Assembly (NCBI GenBank): GCA_964504445.1 | Contig: CAZDEO010000014.1 | Location: 1-64,000, forward strand | Source of the DNA: JACSRF01 sp964504445 | GTDB taxonomy: Bacteria > Chloroflexota > Anaerolineae > Promineifilales > Promineifilaceae | Length of the DNA stretch: 64,000 bases | Direction: 5' to 3' | Part shown: positions 59,972 through 64,000 of the stretch, in pieces | How the letters are laid out: each line of letters begins with the position of its first letter | Numbering within the stretch: the first letter of the stretch is position 1 | Made by a program: the position numbers and the translations under genes | The notes under the pieces: generated by a model | Told to the model about the DNA's origin: nothing | Database searches by the model: none | The model's input: only the letters and a program-made list of their open reading frames with translations

Positions 59972-61237
59972 ATGCCCAATTTAACCTATCCTGGCCCAGA
60001 AAACATTCAGCGCCACACCTTACCCAACGGCATTACCCTTCTCGTTTACGAAAACTTCGCCAGCGAGTCCATTGTGCTGAGCGGTGTGGTGCGGGCCGGC
60101 GCTCTGGCAGACCCGCCCCAAAAGGCTGGCCTGGCCAGCTTCACCGCCAGCTTGCTGCTGCACGGCACCGAGCAGCGCCGCCATGGCGACATTTACGAGG
60201 CCTTGGAGTCGGTGGGCGCAGGTTTGGATTTTAGCAGCGGGCGACACACTACCGAATTTGCCGCCCACGCCCTGGCGGAAGATTTGCCCTTGTTGGTAGA
60301 CTTGCTGGCCCAATCTCTACGGGAACCCACCTTTCCCGCAGACCAGGTAGAGCTGGTGCTTGGGCAAATTCTGACCGGCTTGCAAATTCGGGCCAACGAC
60401 ACGCGCCACATGGCCAACATGGCCTTCCGTGAACTGCTGTACCCGGCGCATCCCTATCGCCAGGCTACCGACGGCTACTCGGAGACAGTGATGGCCATCA
60501 GTCGCCATGACCTGGTGGATTTCCACACGCGCTATTTTGGCCCCCACGGTATGATTGTGGGTGTGGTGGGCGCGGTGAAAACGGCCGTGGCCATTGCCGA
60601 AATTGAGCGCGTGTTGGGAGATTGGCAAAATCCCCAGCAGCAGCCTCTCCCTCCCGTCGCCGACGCCCCTCGCCCGGAAGCTATGCTGCGCCGTCACGTG
60701 CCCATGCCCGACAAAAACCAGGCCGACATTTTGCTGGGCCTGCCCGGTCCCCGCCGCGCTGCGCCAGACTATCTAGACGCCAAGCTCATGAACACCATTT
60801 TGGGCGTCTTTGGCATGATGGGCCGCATTGGCGAAAACGTGCGCGAAAAGCGGGGACTGGCCTACTATGCCTACAGCCAATTACAGGGCGGCCTCGGCCC
60901 GTCTCCCTGGTTTGCCAGTGCCGGCGTGGCGCCACAAAATGTGGAAGAGACGGTGCAAGCCATTCTTGACGAAATCGCGCGTATGCAAAACGATCTGGTG
61001 CCCGCCGAAGAATTGGCAGACAGTCAGGCCTACATCACCGGCTCTATGCCGGTAGGGCTGGAAACAAACAGCGGGCTGGTAAATGTGCTGACGGATATGG
61101 AATTTTATGACCTGGGTCTGGACTATTTGCAGCAGTACCCGGACATGATTTGGGCGATTACGCCAGAACGCGTGCAGGCCGCCGCGCAAAAGTATTTAAG
61201 TGTGACGCAAATGGCTGTGGCGGTAGCGGGCAGCTAA
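59972..61237 (+). CDS. M16-family peptidase homologue without the zinc motif (non-catalytic subunit)
   Basis: A 421-residue protein with the M16 fold (HTLPNGITLLVYENFASESIVLSGVVRAGALADP). The HXXEH position reads SFTAS (residues 56-60) in AGLASFTASLLLHGTEQRR, so zinc cannot be bound as usual. The C-terminal region keeps MGRIGENVREKRGLAYYAYSQL with the substrate-binding Arg/Tyr pair. This is the classic beta-subunit arrangement, and it should pair with the catalytic homologue at 56609. The start has TTTGGAGATTC upstream. Confidence 0.9.
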   Translation: MPNLTYPGPENIQRHTLPNGITLLVYENFASESIVLSGVVRAGALADPPQKAGLASFTASLLLHGTEQRRHGDIYEALESVGAGLDFSSGRHTTEFAAHALAEDLPLLVDLLAQSLREPTFPADQVELVLGQILTGLQIRANDTRHMANMAFRELLYPAHPYRQATDGYSETVMAISRHDLVDFHTRYFGPHGMIVGVVGAVKTAVAIAEIERVLGDWQNPQQQPLPPVADAPRPEAMLRRHVPMPDKNQADILLGLPGPRRAAPDYLDAKLMNTILGVFGMMGRIGENVREKRGLAYYAYSQLQGGLGPSPWFASAGVAPQNVEETVQAILDEIARMQNDLVPAEELADSQAYITGSMPVGLETNSGLVNVLTDMEFYDLGLDYLQQYPDMIWAITPERVQAAAQKYLSVTQMAVAVAGS

Positions 61238-61245
61238 CGCTGTGA

Positions 61246-61287
61246 ACGGATTACGGATTACGGACCACGGACTACGGACCACGGATT
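61246..61287. repeat. Six-copy heptamer ACGGAYY directly before acpS
   Basis: ACGGATT ACGGATT ACGGACC ACGGACT ACGGACC ACGGATT, then ACG and the acpS ATG. The array provides the only sequence before the start, and the GGA words may serve as a weak ribosome site. Confidence 0.85.
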
Positions 61288-61290
61288 ACG

Positions 61291-61671
61291 ATGTTAACAG
61301 TAGGCGTTGATTTAAGCGAGGTAGATCGGGTAGAGTACCTGGTTTCGCGGTATGGCGACCGCTTTTTGAACCGGGTATTTACGGCGCAAGAACAGGCTTA
61401 CTGTAACGGCCGTATCACCAGTCTCGCCGCCCGTTTCGCCATCAAAGAGGCGGTTGCCAAAGCGTTGGGCACCGGCATGGGGGAGCTGGTTACCTGGCGC
61501 GAAATTGAAATTGTCAACGATGCCCAGGGAAAGCCAGAACTAATCTTGCATGGCAAGACTTGCGCCTATGCCGATTCCCTGGGCTTGCAGCAATGGGCAA
61601 TTAGCCTTTCCCACACAAATTCATTAGCCATCGGGTTTGTGGTGGCCACGAGCAATGAAGCGAGAGAGTAG
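61291..61671 (+). CDS. acpS: Holo-[acyl-carrier-protein] synthase
   Basis: Transfers phosphopantetheine from CoA to apo-ACP. The 126 residues have GVDLSEVDRVEYLV with the metal-binding Asp (D7) and LAARFAIKEAVAKALGTG with the second conserved Glu, plus the C-terminal WAISLSHTNSLAIGFV. Length is normal. The 160-base gap that follows, to the next hydrolase, holds no gene or structure I recognise. Confidence 0.94.
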   Translation: MLTVGVDLSEVDRVEYLVSRYGDRFLNRVFTAQEQAYCNGRITSLAARFAIKEAVAKALGTGMGELVTWREIEIVNDAQGKPELILHGKTCAYADSLGLQQWAISLSHTNSLAIGFVVATSNEARE

Positions 61672-61831
61672 AGCAAGGGCGCGAGGACGAAGCAAGAGGT
61701 AGCGCGAGGGTCTATCTCGGCAGGCAAGTATCTGGGACCCCGAGTCCGCATACCGCTAACCACGGGAACTTTCTACAGGTAGTGGCTTGCGGGTTGTGGC
61801 CCACCGGTTCTAGCTATGAGGAAGGTATACA

Positions 61832-62602
61832 ATGACAAATTGGACGACCGATGACGGCACACTGATCAATTTTGAAATGTATGGCAGCAGACCGGGGCGC
61901 GAGGTGCTACTGTTGCTGCCCGGCCTGCTTGGCTCTATCAGCAGCCAGTGGCGCAATTTCGTCAAGCCGCTGGCGACAGAGTTTACCGTGGTGCTAATGG
62001 ATTTGCGCGGGCACGGCCGTTCTGAAAACAAAGCTCCCAATCTTAACCCAGAACGCATGATGAAAGATGCCATTGGCCTGCTCGATTTTCTGGACATACA
62101 GCGCGTACACGTGGCCGGTTACGACCTGGGCGGCTACCTGGGTCTTCTGTTGGCCCTTCACCAGCCTCGCCGGGTGCAATCCCTGATCATGCACGCCACC
62201 AAATTTTATTGGAGCGTGGAAGCGGCCGTAAAAATGCGTGAACAGCTTGACCCCGACAAAATGGCCGAGACCGTGCCCGCTTATGCCGATCAATTGGTGC
62301 AAGAACACGGTGGGCGGCGCTGGCGCGAACTGGTACGCCAGGCGGCCGACCTGATTATGTACTTATCGCAAAAAGGCATGACAGAAAATATGGCCGCCCA
62401 GGCACAGTGCCCCGTTCTCGTCTCTTTGGGAGACCGGGATGAATTGGTTTCCCTGGCCGAGGCCCATCGCCTCAGTAACGTCTTGCGGCGCGGGGGTCTG
62501 CTGGTAATACCCGGTGTGCGCCATCCCTATCATTCGCTGCAACCCATGCCGTTGTTACCCATGATGGAATATTTTGTTAAATCATCCCTACAAGTGAAAT
62601 AA
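61832..62602 (+). CDS. Alpha/beta hydrolase with Asp at the nucleophile position
   Basis: A 256-residue alpha/beta-hydrolase-fold protein: VLLLLPGLLGSISSQWRNFVKPL (oxyanion region), VVLMDLRGHGRSENKAP, the nucleophile elbow VAGYDLGGYLGLLLAL, an acid Asp in VLVSLGDRDELV and His in GVRHPYHSLQ. The elbow reads G-Y-D-L-G rather than GXSXG, as in epoxide hydrolases and haloalkane dehalogenases. The substrate is unknown. The gene is three bases upstream of the PIG-L deacetylase gene and likely cotranscribed. Confidence 0.82.
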   Translation: MTNWTTDDGTLINFEMYGSRPGREVLLLLPGLLGSISSQWRNFVKPLATEFTVVLMDLRGHGRSENKAPNLNPERMMKDAIGLLDFLDIQRVHVAGYDLGGYLGLLLALHQPRRVQSLIMHATKFYWSVEAAVKMREQLDPDKMAETVPAYADQLVQEHGGRRWRELVRQAADLIMYLSQKGMTENMAAQAQCPVLVSLGDRDELVSLAEAHRLSNVLRRGGLLVIPGVRHPYHSLQPMPLLPMMEYFVKSSLQVK

Positions 62603-62604
62603 CC

Positions 62605-63456
62605 ATGACGCGACGTTTATTGGCCGTTTTGGCGCACCCTGATGACGAATCCTTTGGCCCCGGCGGCACCTTTGCCCGCTACGCGGCTGAGGGTATTGAC
62701 GTCCATATTGCCATTGCCACCGATGGTGCGGCTGGCTCGGTGGCAGAGGGGTATGAGGAAAGCCGTGAAAAGTTGGCGGAAGTGCGGGCTGAGGAGCTAG
62801 AAACGGCCGTTTCAATTTTAGGCGCCACGCTGCATACCTTGGGCTACCGGGACTCTGGCTACATCAACGATCCAGCCAACCACCACCCCGATGCCTTCAT
62901 CAACGCTGACGAGCAGGAGGCTATTGGCCGCGTCGTGGGCCTCATCCGCCAGATTCGCCCCCAGGTAGTGATCACCCATGATGAAACGGGCGGCTACTAC
63001 CATCCAGACCACATCTTTTGCTGGAAGATCACCACCCCGGCTTTTCACGCCGCGGGCGACCCAAACCAGTGCCCAGAGATTGGCCCGGCCCCTTACCAGC
63101 CGCAGCGACTGTACTACACCGCCTTTCCCAACACCATGGTGAAGTTTTTTACGCTGCTTATGCGCCTGCGCGGCCAGGATCCTGCGCGTGCCGGACGCAA
63201 TAAAGATATCGATTTCACCAAGTTGGGCTTGCCACGGCACAAAATTCACGCGGCCATCGATTACCGGGCATACTGGGACGTGAAACGGCAGGCAAGTGCC
63301 TCCCACGCCAGCCAGGGTGGGGGCACCGGCAACAGTCGCGCCCTGCCAGAATGGCTTCAGCGGCGCTTTTTGGCCCGCGAAACCTTTATCCGCGCCGTGC
63401 CACCAGCGCCCGACGGCTTTCGCGAAAATGATTTGTTTGCGGGCGTAGAAGTTTAA
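62605..63456 (+). CDS. PIG-L/LmbE-family deacetylase
   Basis: A 283-residue zinc N-deacetylase. The metal motif AHPDDES (H11, D14) is at the N-terminus, and the second histidine cluster lies in VVITHDETGGYYHPDHIF. The family removes acetyl groups from GlcNAc-linked substrates, including mycothiol/bacillithiol intermediates and Mca-type conjugates. The length and the GYRDSGY segment are close to the MshB/Mca branch, but no thiol pathway gene is present. An ACGGCCGT copy is read as ETAV. Confidence 0.87.
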   Translation: MTRRLLAVLAHPDDESFGPGGTFARYAAEGIDVHIAIATDGAAGSVAEGYEESREKLAEVRAEELETAVSILGATLHTLGYRDSGYINDPANHHPDAFINADEQEAIGRVVGLIRQIRPQVVITHDETGGYYHPDHIFCWKITTPAFHAAGDPNQCPEIGPAPYQPQRLYYTAFPNTMVKFFTLLMRLRGQDPARAGRNKDIDFTKLGLPRHKIHAAIDYRAYWDVKRQASASHASQGGGTGNSRALPEWLQRRFLARETFIRAVPPAPDGFRENDLFAGVEV

Positions 63457-63467
63457 TAGGGTTACGG

Positions 63468-63530
63468 TTGTGCCAAATGTCACAATTCCATTACAATGCA
63501 AGCAGGTTGGCACTGGCTCAATTAGCCAGT
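63468..63530 (+). promoter_or_regulatory. Promoter and leader hairpin of the last gene
   Basis: TTGTGC (63468-63473), an 18-base spacer and TACAAT (63492-63497). The leader then holds ACTGGCT-CAATT-AGCCAGT (63512-63530), a perfect 7-bp hairpin without T run, followed by AGGAG before the ATG. Confidence 0.55.
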
Positions 63531-63554
63531 TGTTCGTAAACAGGAGTGTGTATT

Positions 63555-64000
63555 ATGTCGTTATTTAAACGTGTGTTACGTTTATTGTTGGTGATAGCTG
63601 GATTCGTGGTGGGAGTGACGACGGCCGTTGCCGCCATTTTTGCCAAACGCGCCATCAGCCCGCCCCGCCAGCGGCAGTGGGCGACCCCCGCCGACCTGGG
63701 GCTGGATTTTGAAGACGTGCAGTTTCCGGCCCAAGACGGCGTGCGCCTGTCTGGCTGGTTTGTGGCTGCGCCAGCGGAGTCACGTCGCCAGGGGGGCACG
63801 GTGGTGCTGGTCCACGGCTGGCCCTGGAACCGCCTGGGCGAAGCGGCCGAAGACGCCGTTTCCACTTTCAGCGGCGCGTCGCCGGTGGACCTGCTGCGCC
63901 TGATGTATGCCCTGCACCAGGATGGGTTCCACGTGTTTATGTTCGACCTGCGGAACCATGGAGAAAGCGCCGCGCAGCCTCCGGTAACCTTTGGCCTGCA
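63555..64000 (+). CDS. Membrane-anchored alpha/beta hydrolase (N-terminal part, cut by window edge)
   Basis: The visible 148 residues start MSLFKRVLRLLLVIAGFVVG, an N-terminal membrane anchor or signal. A hydrolase domain follows, with FEDVQFPAQDGVRLSGWFVAAP, VVLVHGWPWNRLGE (HG oxyanion motif) and FHVFMFDLRNHGESA. This is the DUF/Abhydrolase pattern of exported or membrane-bound hydrolases. The nucleophile elbow is beyond the edge. ATG at 63555 follows AGGAGTG. Confidence 0.8.
   Translation, partial: MSLFKRVLRLLLVIAGFVVGVTTAVAAIFAKRAISPPRQRQWATPADLGLDFEDVQFPAQDGVRLSGWFVAAPAESRRQGGTVVLVHGWPWNRLGEAAEDAVSTFSGASPVDLLRLMYALHQDGFHVFMFDLRNHGESAAQPPVTFGL

Larger units (their letters stand above)
2229..63626. 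repeat. Highly iterated palindrome ACGGCCGT (HIP1-like), about 104 copies
   Basis: I counted about 104 copies by eye between 2229 and 63626, roughly one per 600 bases, where one or a few would be expected by chance. Most lie in coding regions and read as TAV (often ETAV), as NGR, YGR or DGR, or as RP. Flanks are often AA...TT. Variants with one changed base are comparatively few. Copies occur in nearly every gene except clpC, the vapB antitoxin, abiEi/abiEii and a few others. Confidence 0.9.

Noticed and set aside
61672..61831. Riboswitch or small RNA in the gap after acpS
   Set aside because: Several short GC stems are possible but no known aptamer pattern or terminator was recognised.

Overview
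The window is a dense bacterial chromosome segment. It is moderately GC-rich by eye, with genes on both strands, short intergenic gaps and no gene-free stretch above about 300 bases. The gene repertoire (multi-GAF and 7TM-type histidine kinases, a GH133-type debranching enzyme, fumarylacetoacetase, AI-2E and MacAB-like exporters, tungstate uptake, split M16 peptidases) and the style of the proteins suggest a member of the Chloroflexota, perhaps Anaerolineae- or Ardenticatenia-like. This is inference; no rRNA is present to confirm it. The most striking sequence-wide trait is the palindromic octamer ACGGCCGT, which I counted about 104 times by eye in 64 kb, mostly inside genes. This resembles the HIP1 element of cyanobacteria. 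Short intergenic arrays of 7-base repeats, often with an inverted second half, recur as well.

Layout. 1-6.6 kb, minus strand: clpC (cut by the left edge), a PPOX-fold protein, murI, a class I glutamine amidotransferase, rplS, fumarylacetoacetase and nth. 6.7-11.6 kb, plus: a histidine kinase, a glycogen debranching enzyme and 6-phosphogluconate dehydrogenase. 11.6-22.0 kb, minus: beta-glucosidase, AI-2E-type permease, a two-component pair, a YceI lipoprotein, a Gly-rich lipoprotein and a MacB/ATPase/MacA export system. 22.2-31.2 kb: sbcC (plus), a six-GAF histidine kinase with a TetR regulator (minus) and a MocR-type regulator (plus). 31.2-34.9 kb, minus: a tungstate/molybdate-type ABC transporter with a GntR-plus-binding-protein regulator. 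35.0-38.9 kb, minus: UDP-glucose dehydrogenase, an FAD oxidoreductase and a YbhN-type membrane protein.

39.1-50.6 kb is a genomic island at a tRNA-Pro(CGG) gene. The intact tRNA is at the left, and a 30-base copy of the tRNA 3' end (one mismatch) lies exactly after the last island gene at the right. Between them are a complete type I Wadjet system (jetA, jetB, jetC, jetD), a VapBC-type toxin-antitoxin pair wedged between jetB and jetC whose toxin is frameshifted, a TPR protein convergent with jetD, an internally deleted AbiEi-like gene just before jetA, a decayed tRNA-like T-arm, and a complete AbiEi/AbiEii pair at the distal end. No integrase was found. The island therefore looks like a composite, partly eroded anti-plasmid/anti-phage island.

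50.8-64 kb: PEP carboxylase, an ABC-2 exporter with a small protein between its ATPase and permease, a pentapeptide-repeat protein, two M16 peptidase-family proteins (one with the zinc motif, one without) separated by a GAF-SpoIIE phosphatase, acpS, an alpha/beta hydrolase with an Asp at the nucleophile position, a PIG-L deacetylase, and a membrane-anchored hydrolase cut by the right edge. Several genes (sbcC, jetA, abiEi, the pentapeptide gene, probably the TPR gene) have a -10-like hexamer ending exactly 6 bases before ATG, which suggests leaderless transcripts.
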